Source of the DNA: Planctomycetota bacterium
Lineage (GTDB): Bacteria; Planctomycetota; J058
Assembly: GCA_023954375.1 (NCBI GenBank)
Contig: JAMLIC010000021.1
Span: 1-64,000, forward strand
Length of the DNA: 64,000 nucleotides
Direction: 5' to 3'
Within the stretch, counting starts at the first letter, position 1; each line of letters begins with the position of its first letter. Both the position numbers and the translations under genes were made by a program. Positions 53,229 to 61,725 of the stretch are shown piece by piece. The notes beneath the pieces were generated by a model. The model had not been told where the DNA came from, ran no database searches, and was given only the letters and a program-made list of their open reading frames with translations.

Positions 53229-54704
53229 ATGTCGCGTCGCGCGGTCTCCATCACGCTGCTCGCCGCCCTGACGGCGCTCGTCAGCTTCGCGCCCGCCTCG
53301 GCGCAGGACGTGATCTGGAAGAACGACGGCGGGCGCCTGCGCGGCAAGATCGTCTCGGAGAACCGCACGAGCGTGGTGATCGACACGCCGGGCGGGCGGA
53401 TCACGGTCCGGCGCAGCGAGATCGACCGGATCGAGCGCGAGGGCGACGTCTTCCGCCAGTACGAGCAGCGCAAGGGCCAGGTCAAGACGGGCGACCTGCA
53501 CGCCTGGTTCGCGCTCGGCGCGTGGTGCCAGGACCAGGGCCTCTACCCGCAGGCGATCGACTGCTTCCACGAGGTCCTGGCGATCGAGCCCGACCACGCC
53601 GACGCGCGGTTCGAGCTCGGCTACCGCCGCCACGAGGGGCGCTGGGTCACCGAGGGCGAGTACTTCGAGGCCCGCGGCTACAAGCGCTGGGAGGACCGCT
53701 GGGTCACGGCCGACGAGCACGAGAAGCTCGAGCAGGGCCTGGTGCAGGTCGACGGCCGCTGGGTCAGCCGCGACTCCCTGACGGCCGCCGAGCGCGACCG
53801 GGCCAGCCGCCCCGCCCGCGACGAGCGCGCGCCGGCCGCCCCGCAGGGCGGCGGCGGCGGCGGCGAGCGGGCGCCGCGCAACCCCGGCGTCGCCTGGCGC
53901 CCGCTCGGCGGGCAGGTGGGCCTGCCGCCGCTCTCGCCCGAGGAGCGCGCCGCGCAGGTGGCCCAGCAGAAGCAGGCGGGGAGCTGGACGATCGCGCACT
54001 CGTCGAAGTACTACGACTTCTACTCGAACGGCCCGCTCGAGGAGGTGCAGCAGCTCGCGCGCACCATGGACCTCATGTGCGAGGAGTTCAAGAAGGTCTT
54101 CCAGTTCGAGCACGAGATCACGCGGCCCTTCCCGGTCTGGCTCTACGGCAGCCAGCAGGAGTTCATGTCCCGCACCGGCCACGGCGCCGGCACGGGCGGC
54201 TTCTACGACGGGCGCAAGATCGTCGGCTTCCACGGCAAGACGGGCGGCCTCTCCACGCAGTCGGTCCTGTTCCACGAGGGGACCCACCAGTTCCAGGGCC
54301 TGTGCATGGGCCAGAACATGTGGAAGGCCAAGATCTGGCTGATCGAGGGGCTGGCCGTCTACTTCGAGGCCAGCGAGGTGCAGGGGCGCCGCGTGGCCGT
54401 CGGCGCGATCCCGCGCGACCGCCTCGCCCACGTCAAGCGGGCGATCCAGTCGGGCTCCTACGTGCGCCTGCGCGACCTGATCCGCATGGAGCAGGCCCAG
54501 TTCGGCGCGCTCCACTACGCCCACGCCTGGAGCCTGATCTACTTCCTCGTCAACGGCGCGGGCGGCGGCAAGAAGCGCTTCGTCGAGTACTGGGAGCGCT
54601 CCAAGCGCGGCGAGGAGGGCGTGGCCCTCTTCGAGGAGCTGTTCAACCGCCCGATCGAGGAGATCGAGGCGGCCTGGAAGCAGTACGTCCTGCAGCTTCA
54701 GTGA
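53229..54704 (+). CDS. Exported gluzincin-like protein with TPR region (DUF1570 type)
   Basis: Four hundred ninety-one residues. The signal peptide ends FAPASAQDVIW. A small beta domain (NDGGRLRGKIVSENRTSVVI) is followed by a TPR-like unit (YPQAIDCFHEVLAIEPDHAD) and three repeats of RWVTxxE type (GRWVTEGEY, DRWVTADEH, GRWVSRDSL). The C-terminal metallopeptidase-like domain has HEGTH (VLFHEGTHQF) and IEGLAVYFE, a gluzincin HExxH plus downstream Glu, as in the planctomycete DUF1570 family. Secreted zinc peptidase activity is likely but unproven. Thirteen bases separate it from the Usp gene. Confidence 0.82.
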   Translation: MSRRAVSITLLAALTALVSFAPASAQDVIWKNDGGRLRGKIVSENRTSVVIDTPGGRITVRRSEIDRIEREGDVFRQYEQRKGQVKTGDLHAWFALGAWCQDQGLYPQAIDCFHEVLAIEPDHADARFELGYRRHEGRWVTEGEYFEARGYKRWEDRWVTADEHEKLEQGLVQVDGRWVSRDSLTAAERDRASRPARDERAPAAPQGGGGGGERAPRNPGVAWRPLGGQVGLPPLSPEERAAQVAQQKQAGSWTIAHSSKYYDFYSNGPLEEVQQLARTMDLMCEEFKKVFQFEHEITRPFPVWLYGSQQEFMSRTGHGAGTGGFYDGRKIVGFHGKTGGLSTQSVLFHEGTHQFQGLCMGQNMWKAKIWLIEGLAVYFEASEVQGRRVAVGAIPRDRLAHVKRAIQSGSYVRLRDLIRMEQAQFGALHYAHAWSLIYFLVNGAGGGKKRFVEYWERSKRGEEGVALFEELFNRPIEEIEAAWKQYVLQLQ

Positions 54705-54717
54705 CCAGGAGACGTCG

Positions 54718-55155
54718 ATGACCGCCCCCCTCCAGCTGAGCTACATCCTCGTGCCCGTCGACTTCTCCCAGCCCTCCCGGGCCGCGCTGGAGTACGCCCG
54801 CGGCCTGGCCGCGCGCTGCGGCGCGCGCGTCGAGCTCCTCCACGTGGTCGACGCCGCCGCCGTCGACGGCGTCCTCGGCCACGCCAGCCCCGCCGTGTGG
54901 GCGCAGGCCCTCGAGGACGCCCGGCGGCGCCTGAAGGAGCTGGCCCAGGGCGAGCCCTGCAAGGTCCTCGAAGGCCGCCCCGCCGACGTGATCGTCGACC
55001 ACGCCCAGGCCGTCCAGGCCGACATGGTCGTCATGGGCAGCCTGGGGCGCACCGGCCTCGAGCGCCTGCTGATCGGGTCCGTCGCCGAGCGCGTCGTGCG
55101 CATGGCGCCCTGCCCGGTGCTCGTCCTCCGCGAGGGGGCCGCGCGGAGGGGCTGA
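54718..55155 (+). CDS. Universal stress protein
   Basis: One hundred forty-five residues with the UspA fold: YILVPVDFSQPSRAALEYAR, VELLHVVD and the ATP-binding pattern VVMGSLGRTGLERLLIGSVA with the ending CPVLVLR. Likely an ATP-binding cytoplasmic Usp. It follows the DUF1570 gene by 13 bp with SD AGGAGACG, so they are probably co-transcribed; it abuts the convergent DUF4058 gene. Confidence 0.92.
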   Translation: MTAPLQLSYILVPVDFSQPSRAALEYARGLAARCGARVELLHVVDAAAVDGVLGHASPAVWAQALEDARRRLKELAQGEPCKVLEGRPADVIVDHAQAVQADMVVMGSLGRTGLERLLIGSVAERVVRMAPCPVLVLREGAARRG

Positions 55156-55938
55156 TCAGCCCCGCCCGGCCCGCCACGCCGCGACCCGCTCGCGCGCCCA
55201 GGCCGCGTCGTCGGGCGCGAGCGGCGGGACGGGCGGACGGTCGTAGTCGACGTCGAGGTCATAGCCGCCCCGCGCGTAGACGTCCTCGAGGACGGCCTGC
55301 AGGTCGACCTCGACCGCCTCCTCGCCGCGCAGCGGGAAGGGGATCACCGGGAGCGCCGCGCGGAGGGACAGCGGATAGACCTCGCAGCGCGGCCGACGCT
55401 CGGCGTGGCTGACGATCACGTGGTAGTCCCCCGGCGGCAGCGGGCCCGCCATGGGCGCGCGGGCGCCGGCCCGCAGGAGGTCGAGCTCGACGAGGTGCGC
55501 CGGGCTGGCCAGGACCGCCCGCCGCTTCGCCAGGTAAGACTCGCGGCCCGCGCTGCGCGGGCCGCGCTTGTTCGTGGGCGAGAGCACCTCGATCACGGTG
55601 ACGACCTCGCCCGAGTCGGGCGCCCGGACCTCGAGGAAGCGCTCCCGCTGCTCGGCCGCGATCACGGTCGCGACGACGACCGGGACTGGCACCCGCCCCG
55701 TCGAGGCCTGCGGCGGCGCCGCCGCAGGGGGTCGCGGCAGGACGGCGAGGTCCGGCCGGATCAGCTCCTCCTCGTCCTCGCCCGTGACGTAGACCCGCTC
55801 CTCGACGCGCACCACGTAGCGCGGGCGCAGCCGCTGCATGAGGGCGTCTCGCAGCGCGGTCACGAGCGTCACGTGGACGTCGGGCCAGCGCGCCGGGTCC
55901 TCGAGGTAGGGGTCCATGCCCGGGAACGGGGAGGGCAT
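55156..55938 (-). CDS. DUF4058 family protein
   Basis: Two hundred sixty residues. MPSPFPGMDPYLEDPARWPD at the start, EVLSPTNKRGPRSAGRESYL in the middle and YDRPPVPPLAPDDAAW near the end are hallmark DUF4058 phrases. The conserved EVLSPxNK resembles a nuclease-like core, but activity is not established. The family is common in Planctomycetota and Cyanobacteria. The ATG is 6 bases after TATCAT, a leaderless arrangement. Confidence 0.92.
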   Translation of the reverse strand: MPSPFPGMDPYLEDPARWPDVHVTLVTALRDALMQRLRPRYVVRVEERVYVTGEDEEELIRPDLAVLPRPPAAAPPQASTGRVPVPVVVATVIAAEQRERFLEVRAPDSGEVVTVIEVLSPTNKRGPRSAGRESYLAKRRAVLASPAHLVELDLLRAGARAPMAGPLPPGDYHVIVSHAERRPRCEVYPLSLRAALPVIPFPLRGEEAVEVDLQAVLEDVYARGGYDLDVDYDRPPVPPLAPDDAAWARERVAAWRAGRG

Positions 55939-55944
55939 GTCCCG

Positions 55945-55950
55945 ATGATA
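55945..55950 (-). promoter_or_regulatory. -10 element TATCAT, leaderless arrangement
   Basis: Minus-strand TATCAT ends 6 bases before the DUF4058 ATG. Confidence 0.5.
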
Positions 55951-55957
55951 GCCCGGC

Positions 55958-57196
55958 TCAGGGCGGGAGCGTCGCCCGCCAGGCCGCGTCGAGCTCGTCG
56001 AGGCCGAGCCCGTAGACGGCGCGCAGGGCGTCCTCCAGCTCCTCCCCGCGCCCGAGCCGGTCGAGCACGTCGGCGAGCAGCGGCGCGCCGCCGCGACCGA
56101 GCAGGTCGTGCACGAGGTCGCAGGCGGCCGCGTAGAGCACGCGCACGCGGGCCGGATCGGCCTCGGCGGTGAAGCTCCGGGCGAGCCGCCCGAGCGGCGG
56201 GGTGGCCGCGCGCGAGAGCTCGCGCCGCGCGTCGGCGCGGGCGCGCCCCTCGGCCACCTGCGCGAACCCCTCGTGCAGCCAGATCGGCACCCTCGGGCCG
56301 CCGACCGCGCGCAGGAGCGCGTGCGCGTACTCGTGCGTGAGGACGCGCCGCACCTCGTGCGCGGGCGCGTCGGCCAGGCCGCGCGCCGGCACGCGGATCT
56401 TGCCGTCGTAGAGCCCGGCCACCCACCCGTGCGCCCCGGTCGTCGCGCTGAAGGTCTGCCCCGGGTAGATCACGACCGCGACCTCGTGGCGCGGGTAGCG
56501 GCCGAGCAGCGCCCCGACCTCGTCGTAGGCGGCCTCGAGGGTGCGCGCGACCAGGCGCCCGAGCGCCACGTCCTGCGCGCCGTCGTACTTGATCGAGAAG
56601 TGGGCCGCGCCGAGGTCGACGAGGAGGTCCCCCTCGACCGCCTCCTCGCGCCGCGCCCGCTCGAGGGCCGCGACGGCCGCCTCGTCGTCGGGCTTCAAGG
56701 CCACGACGCGCTCCCAGTGGGTGATCGCCCGCGCGTTCTCCCCCTGCCGGTAGAGCGCGCGCGCCAGGAGGTCGTGCGCCAGCGCCAGGTCCGGCCAGCG
56801 GCGCACGACCGGCTCGAGGACGGCGACCGCGTCGCGGTCGCGCAGGGCCTCGAGCAGCGCCAGGCCCTCGCGCACCTGCGGGTCGGGGTCGCCGGGGACC
56901 AGCCCCGCGGCCTCGTGGTAGTCGCGCGCCGCGTCGACGAAGCGCCGCGCCGCCCGGTGCTGGTCGCCCAGCGCCACCAGGCAGCGGGCGGCGTTCTGGC
57001 GCACCACCGCCTCGTCGGGCAGGAGGCGCAGCGCCTCGCGCAGGAGCGCCAGGGCGCCCTCGGGGTCGCCCTCGTGGAAGCGGCGCACCGCGTCGTCGTT
57101 CTTCGCCAGCGCCCGGGCCCGCGCGTCCTGCCCGAGCGCCGGCGCGAGCGCGCAGGCGGCGAGGAGGGCGGCGGCGACGAGGACCCGGGCCGTCAT
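55958..57196 (-). CDS. Exported TPR plus peptidase MA-like protein
   Basis: About 412 residues. The signal peptide ends PALGQDARAR. Four to five TPRs (AVRRFHEGDPEGALALLREAL, VLEPVVRRWPDLALAHDLLA, ALYRQGENARAITHWERVV) lead to a gluzincin-like domain with HEYAH (VLTHEYAHALL) and the downstream IWLHEGFAQVAEG Glu region, typical of peptidase_MA-like proteins. It resembles the layout of the 53229 gene without close sequence identity. ATG 57196 is preferred because TAGGAT lies 7 bases upstream; ATG 57205 would add MAA. Confidence 0.8.
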   Translation of the reverse strand: MTARVLVAAALLAACALAPALGQDARARALAKNDDAVRRFHEGDPEGALALLREALRLLPDEAVVRQNAARCLVALGDQHRAARRFVDAARDYHEAAGLVPGDPDPQVREGLALLEALRDRDAVAVLEPVVRRWPDLALAHDLLARALYRQGENARAITHWERVVALKPDDEAAVAALERARREEAVEGDLLVDLGAAHFSIKYDGAQDVALGRLVARTLEAAYDEVGALLGRYPRHEVAVVIYPGQTFSATTGAHGWVAGLYDGKIRVPARGLADAPAHEVRRVLTHEYAHALLRAVGGPRVPIWLHEGFAQVAEGRARADARRELSRAATPPLGRLARSFTAEADPARVRVLYAAACDLVHDLLGRGGAPLLADVLDRLGRGEELEDALRAVYGLGLDELDAAWRATLPP

Positions 57197-57203
57197 GGCG
57201 GCC

Positions 57204-57209
57204 ATCCTA
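57204..57209 (-). promoter_or_regulatory. -10-like TAGGAT, leaderless arrangement
   Basis: TAGGAT ends 7 bases before the ATG at 57196 and overlaps the alternative ATG 57205, arguing for the inner start. Confidence 0.4.
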
Positions 57210-57212
57210 GCC

Positions 57213-58235
57213 TCAGGCCGCGCCGCGCGCCCCACACCCGAGCGTGGTGCACGCCGCCCCCTCGGGCACGCACTCGGCGTGGAACGCCGCCCGGCAGCCC
57301 GTGCAGCGCGTGAGCGCCGCCACCCGGTCGAGCCCGTCGTGGCAGTAGGGGCAGCGCTGCTCCGCCTGGAGCGCCTCGCCCGAGGGGTGGCGCTCGACGC
57401 CGGGCCGGCGCGGGCGCGGCGGCGCCGGCGGCCGCCCGAGGAGCACCAGGACGCCCGCCAGCCCGAGCGGCAGGAGCGCCAGGGCGTCGACCCCGAGCCG
57501 CTCCCAGAAGGCGCGCCCCCGCGGCGGGCGCGGCGAGAGCGGGTCGAGGATCGCCAGCGCACCCTCGTGGCCCCCGTCGACGCGGGCGAGGTCGGCCGCC
57601 TCCGGACCGTCGTGGCGCGTGGACCGCCACTCGACCGTCGCGTCGGCGCGCAGGACGAGGAGCCCTTCCAGGTGGTTGCCCTGCAGCGGGTCGTCCGAGG
57701 TGACGTCGGGGTCGGCCATGTCCGGATGCCGGACGGCGCGGTCGGCCGCCAGCGGCACGTTGCAGCGCGTGTTGGCGTTGCGGCCGCGGCGTGTCCAGCC
57801 GTAGGAGAGCTCGGTCGTCTCCGCCAGCGCGGGGTCCGCGGTCGGCCCCGGCCCCAGCGGGTCGGCGTCGGGCGCCCCCCGGGCCGACCCCCACGTCCAC
57901 GACGGAGCCCCCTCCAGGTCCGGCGCGGCCTCGTCCGCGGACGACGGGCAGACGAACACCTGCGGAAGGTCGAGGTAGCCGTGGCGCACGAGCGCGCGCA
58001 GGGCCCGCGGCGTATCGGCGGTCTCGACGCCCCCGTCGAGCTCGCGGATCGGCCCGACGTGCGGGAAGAAGCGCCGGTCGTCGGCGTACTGGAGCGCGGC
58101 CAGGCCGAGCTGCCGCAGGTTGCCCGAGCACTTGCTCCGGTTGGCCTTCGCGGAGGCCCGGTGCAGGCCCGGCAGGGCCAGGCCCGCCCCGCAGAGCGCG
58201 AGCGCCGCGAACACCAGGACCCCGAGCCGGCTCAC
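57213..58235 (-). CDS. Prepilin-like (DUF1559-type) protein with C-terminal RING-like finger
   Basis: About 340 residues from GTG 58235. The hydrophobic N-terminus (LGVLVFAALALCGAGLALPG) is followed by SKCSGNLRQLGLAALQYADD and RRFFPHVG, the DUF1559/H-X9-DG-like start common in planctomycetes; then VFVCPSSADEA and ELSYGWTRRGRNANTRC. Unusually, a second membrane helix (ALALLPLGLAGVLVLLG) and a finger with ligands CPYC, CTGC, H-x2-C and C-x4-C follow. This finger matches the 44758 protein ligand by ligand. A frame extension to 58316 is possible but lies over the upstream hairpin. Role unknown. Confidence 0.7.
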   Translation of the reverse strand: MSRLGVLVFAALALCGAGLALPGLHRASAKANRSKCSGNLRQLGLAALQYADDRRFFPHVGPIRELDGGVETADTPRALRALVRHGYLDLPQVFVCPSSADEAAPDLEGAPSWTWGSARGAPDADPLGPGPTADPALAETTELSYGWTRRGRNANTRCNVPLAADRAVRHPDMADPDVTSDDPLQGNHLEGLLVLRADATVEWRSTRHDGPEAADLARVDGGHEGALAILDPLSPRPPRGRAFWERLGVDALALLPLGLAGVLVLLGRPPAPPRPRRPGVERHPSGEALQAEQRCPYCHDGLDRVAALTRCTGCRAAFHAECVPEGAACTTLGCGARGAA

Positions 58236-58282
58236 CCTCCCGCTTACCCGTCGGGCGGCCGCCGGTTCACCGCTCCGGAAAC

Positions 58283-58317
58283 GGTGAGGCCCACGGCAAC
58301 GAGCCGTGGGCCTCACC
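58283..58317. terminator. 15-bp perfect hairpin after the kelch gene
   Basis: GGTGAGGCCCACGGC and GCCGTGGGCCTCACC pair perfectly around a 5-base loop, 27 bases after the kelch gene stop on the minus strand and followed by GTTTCC. Confidence 0.7.
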
Positions 58318-58343
58318 GGGGTTCTGCTGAGGTGGAAGGGACG

Positions 58344-60482
58344 CTACAGGGCGGTGAACACGCCCGCGTTGACCGTCTGGCCGTTCGTGGTCACCGTGAC
58401 CATGCCGGTCGTCACGCCCGCGGGCACGGCGACGAGGATCGTCGTCGTCGAGCCCGAGGTGTTGCTGGAGAGGACCTGCGCCGGGCGACCGTTGAACGAC
58501 ACGGTCACCGAGCCGCCGAAGTTCGTGCCGGAGATCGCCACGGCGTCACCGGCGCGCCCCTGCGGCGGGGTCATGCTGGCGACGGCCGGCGCCGGGGTGG
58601 CCGACGACCCGCCGCCGAACAGGCCGCCGAGCAGGCTCGACAGCGGGTTCGACGAGCCCGACGACGAGCCGCTCGAGCCCGACGAGCCGCCGAACAGGCC
58701 GCCGAGCAGGCTCGACAGCGGGTTCGACGAGCCCGACGACGAGCCGCTCGAGCCCGAGCCGCCGAGCAGGCCCGAGAGCAGGCTGGTGAGCGGGTTCGAC
58801 GAGCCCGAGCCGGACGAGCCGCCGGTCAGCGAGCCGAGCAGGCTCGAGAGCACGCCCGAGAGGCCGCTCGACCCGCCCGCCGAGCCGCCCGTCGAGCCGC
58901 CGAGCAGGCTGCCGAGGACGCCCGAGAGGCCGCTCGACCCGCCCGCCGAGCCGCCGAGCAGGCTGCCGAGCAGGTTCTGGGCGAAGTTCTGCAGGAAGGC
59001 GTTGAGGAAGCCCGAGAAGCCGCCGCCGCTGTTGTTCGTCAGGGCCTGCACCGCCGCCTGGAGCGCCGCGTTGAGCAGCTGGTTGCCGAAGCTCCCGCCC
59101 GAGCCGCTCGACGCGCTCGAGCCGCCGCCGAACAGGCCGCCGAACAGGCCGCCCAGGCCGCCCGAGCCGCTGCCCGAGCCGGCGGCCGGCGAGGGCGTCG
59201 GCGCCGGCGTGGCGCCGGGGGCCGTCGTGCCGGGGGTGGTGGTGATCGGCCCGCTCGGCGTCGGGACCACGCCGGGCACGGCGCCCGTCGGCGCCGGCGT
59301 CGCCGGGGCCGGCGGCGGGGCGGCGAGGTCGATCGTCTCGACGGTCGCCAGGACGACGCCCTGCGCGTCGTAGCCGCCGACGACGATCAGCTTCGTGCCG
59401 CCGATCGCCGTCGCCGTGTGGCTCTCGCGGGCGCTGGCGAGCGGCTGGATCGTCGACACCTGCGCCTGGCCCATCGCCGCGCCGCTGAGCTTCTCGACCG
59501 CGTCGACCGCGCCCTGCGCCCCGCGGCCGCCGACCACCACGAGGTCGCTGCCGCCGACGGCCACGACGGCCGCGTCGCGGCGCGCCTCGGCCAGCCGCAC
59601 CCCCTGGGCGAAGGTGCGCGTCGCCGCGTCGAACACCTCGGTGCCGTCCTCGAGGCCGGTCGCGCTCTCGCCGCCGGCGATCAGGACCTGCCCGCCGCGC
59701 GAGGCCACGCCGGCGCCCGTCCGGGCGACGACGGTCTGCGAGGCGCTGAACGTCTGCGTGGCCGGGTCGAAGACCTGCGCCGGCGCGGCCGCGCCCTGGG
59801 CGGTCGCGCCGCTGACGATCAGGACGCCGCCCGTGTCCAGGCGCGCCGACTTCGCGTCGACCTGCGGGGCCGCCAGGCGGGCGGCGATCGCCGTCGAGGC
59901 GCCCTGCGCGACGTCGAGGACCTCCGCCGTGTCGAGCAGCGAGGGCGTCGGGAGGGCGCCCGCGCCCACCCCGGACGAGCCGCCGGCGAACAGGACGAGC
60001 TCGCCCTGCGGGCGGACGTAGCTGGCCGCCACGTGGCGGGTGCGCGCCTGCGCGAGGTCGGGGCCGGGGGCGAACGTGTTGGTGACGGGGTCGTAGAGCT
60101 CGGTCGTGTCGAGGACGTTCGCGCCGGCCGCGTCGCTCGAGCCGCCGGCGACGAGCACCTGTCCGGTGGTCAGCAGCGTCGCCGTGTGGCCCACGCGCGG
60201 GGCCGACAGGTCGGGTCCGGGCCGGACCGAGCTCATGCCGATGATGACGCTCGTGGCCACCGGGTCGCCGCTGATGTCGACGCCGCCGACGACCAGCACC
60301 TCGCCCGTCTGCAGGAGCGTGGCCGAGTGCTCCGCGCGCCCCGACGACATCGTCATGATCGCGGGGGTCGTGGTGGCCGACGACCGGCTCTTGCCGCCGC
60401 CGCCGCCGCTGCCCCCGCAGCCCACGAGCCCGAGGGCCGCGATCGAGACCAGAAGGAGCCGAGCCGTTCCGCACGTCCGCAT
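58344..60482 (-). CDS. Kelch-repeat lipoprotein with Gly/Ser/Leu repeats and IPT domain
   Basis: Seven hundred twelve residues. SD GAGGTGA; lipobox LGLVGC near residue 22. Residues 30-390 contain about six kelch units (LLQTGEVLVVGG, LLTTGQVLVAGGSS, LDTGGVLIVSGA, GGQVLIAGGESA, VGGSDLVVVGGRG, IGGTKLIVVGGYDA), a likely beta-propeller. A Pro/Thr linker leads to about 200 residues of Gly/Ser-rich repeats with LLGGLFGG and SSNPLSSLL units, then an IPT/TIG domain (SMTPPQGRAGDAVAISGTNF). Probably a surface lipoprotein for binding or assembly. The repeated DNA (about 58600-58960) may vary in copy number. Confidence 0.8.
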   Translation of the reverse strand: MRTCGTARLLLVSIAALGLVGCGGSGGGGGKSRSSATTTPAIMTMSSGRAEHSATLLQTGEVLVVGGVDISGDPVATSVIIGMSSVRPGPDLSAPRVGHTATLLTTGQVLVAGGSSDAAGANVLDTTELYDPVTNTFAPGPDLAQARTRHVAASYVRPQGELVLFAGGSSGVGAGALPTPSLLDTAEVLDVAQGASTAIAARLAAPQVDAKSARLDTGGVLIVSGATAQGAAAPAQVFDPATQTFSASQTVVARTGAGVASRGGQVLIAGGESATGLEDGTEVFDAATRTFAQGVRLAEARRDAAVVAVGGSDLVVVGGRGAQGAVDAVEKLSGAAMGQAQVSTIQPLASARESHTATAIGGTKLIVVGGYDAQGVVLATVETIDLAAPPPAPATPAPTGAVPGVVPTPSGPITTTPGTTAPGATPAPTPSPAAGSGSGSGGLGGLFGGLFGGGSSASSGSGGSFGNQLLNAALQAAVQALTNNSGGGFSGFLNAFLQNFAQNLLGSLLGGSAGGSSGLSGVLGSLLGGSTGGSAGGSSGLSGVLSSLLGSLTGGSSGSGSSNPLTSLLSGLLGGSGSSGSSSGSSNPLSSLLGGLFGGSSGSSGSSSGSSNPLSSLLGGLFGGGSSATPAPAVASMTPPQGRAGDAVAISGTNFGGSVTVSFNGRPAQVLSSNTSGSTTTILVAVPAGVTTGMVTVTTNGQTVNAGVFTAL

Positions 60483-60557
60483 GGGTCACCTCGCCGGCGC
60501 CAACCCCACAGCGCTCGAGGGACCTCATAGACAAACGAGGGGCCAGCGTCGCGTCGA

Positions 60558-60576
60558 CGCAACCACCGTGGTTGCG
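60558..60576. promoter_or_regulatory. 19-bp operator-like palindrome
   Basis: CGCAACCAC-C-GTGGTTGCG is perfect around one central base, 76 bases upstream of the kelch lipoprotein start. Typical of a dimeric regulator site; regulator unknown. Confidence 0.45.
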
Positions 60577-60822
60577 GCCTCTTGACCTCGCGCGCACGAC
60601 TCCGGTGCAACAGCATGGACCGGCGAGTCCCGAAAACCGGAAGGGCACGGCGGCCGGATGGCGACAGGGGGGTGAGCGGAAGCGCGCAGGGGGCGGGCGG
60701 GCGGGCATCCAGGCGCACCCGGGCGACGTTATTCTCGTGGCGTCAAGAAGATCGCGCCGCGTTACGAGCGCGCGCGGGGTGCAGAGTCGAACCTGTCGCC
60801 CGGCCGGAGCAAGACGGACTCA

Positions 60823-60886
60823 ACCACGGAGGACACGGAGGACACGGAGAGGGATCCTCCTCCGTGTCCTCCGTGTCCTCCGTGGT
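60823..60886. repeat. Perfect 27-bp hairpin of the CACGGAGGA family
   Basis: The arms 60823-60849 and 60860-60886 are perfectly complementary, each with tandem CACGGAGGA units and starting ACCACGGAGG. The 10-base loop contains GGATCC. It lies 5 bases after the inositol monophosphatase stop and could act as a terminator or belong to a mobile palindrome family (compare 24384-24471). Confidence 0.85.
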
Positions 60887-60891
60887 GAGAG

Positions 60892-61725
60892 TCACGACGG
60901 CGCGCGCACCCACGGGTCGGGCTTCACCGGCTCGAGCGAGCGCGCGACCTCGTCGTGGAGCCGCCCGTTCGTCGCGATCAGCGACTGGCCCTCGAGCCAG
61001 TCCTCGCCGCCGAACATGTCGGTGACGCGCCCGCCGGCCTCGCGGATCAGCAGGGCGCCGGCGGCCACGTCGTAGGCCTTGAGGTGCATCTCCCAGAAGC
61101 CGTCGAAGCGCCCGTCGGCCACGTAGGCCAGGTCGATCGCCGCCGACCCGCCGCGGCGCAGGGCCCGCGTCGCGCGCGACAGGGTCACCCAGTTGTCGAG
61201 GTTGTGGTTCGACGTCTCGTTCTGCACGTAGGCGAACCCGGTCGAGAGGACGGCGTCGGCCAGGCGCTCGACCGGCGAGACCTCGAGGCGGCGCGGGGCG
61301 GCGCCGCCCCGGACGAAGAAGGCGCCCCCGCCGCGGCGCCCGTAGAACAGCTCGTCGAGGTAGGGGGCGAGGACGACGCCCAGGACGACGCCGCGGCCGA
61401 CCTCCTCGAGGCCGATCGAGACCGAGAACAGCGGCAGCCGCTGCGCGTAGTTCGTCGTCCCGTCGAGCGGGTCGACGATCCAGCGCAGGGCGCCCGCTCT
61501 GGCGTGGCCCTCCTCGGCGAAGTAGCCGTGGTCGGGGTAGGCGCGCTGGATCCGCCCGATGATGAGCTCCTCGCAGGCGTGATCCACCGGCGTCACGAGC
61601 TCCCGCGGCCCCTTGAGGGTGATCGCCGGTCGGCTGGAGAGGCCCTCGAGCTGCACCTGCCCCGCCGCGCGGGCGGTGTCGATGGCGAAGGCCAGGAACT
61701 CGTCCAGCTGCGCGTCGGTGACCAC
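60892..61725 (-). CDS. Inositol monophosphatase family phosphatase
   Basis: About 277 residues from GTG 61725 behind GGAGGGG. Metal-binding motifs: YFAEEGHARAG (Glu), WIVDPLDGTTNYAQRLP and AYDVAAGALLIREAGG, plus SAAIDLAYVADGRFDGFWE. It is a Mg-dependent phosphatase acting on inositol-1-P or related sugar or nucleotide phosphates (CysQ and NusB-like relatives exist). Cytoplasmic. TATCTT lies 17 bases upstream. Confidence 0.93.
   Translation of the reverse strand: MVTDAQLDEFLAFAIDTARAAGQVQLEGLSSRPAITLKGPRELVTPVDHACEELIIGRIQRAYPDHGYFAEEGHARAGALRWIVDPLDGTTNYAQRLPLFSVSIGLEEVGRGVVLGVVLAPYLDELFYGRRGGGAFFVRGGAAPRRLEVSPVERLADAVLSTGFAYVQNETSNHNLDNWVTLSRATRALRRGGSAAIDLAYVADGRFDGFWEMHLKAYDVAAGALLIREAGGRVTDMFGGEDWLEGQSLIATNGRLHDEVARSLEPVKPDPWVRAPS

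Larger units (their letters stand above)
60483..60891. other. Intergenic region between the kelch gene and inositol monophosphatase
   Basis: Contains the probable kelch promoter region, an operator-like palindrome (60558-60576) and a 27-bp-arm hairpin (60823-60886). No gene seen; open plus-strand frames are Arg-rich and lack starts with SD. Confidence 0.6.
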
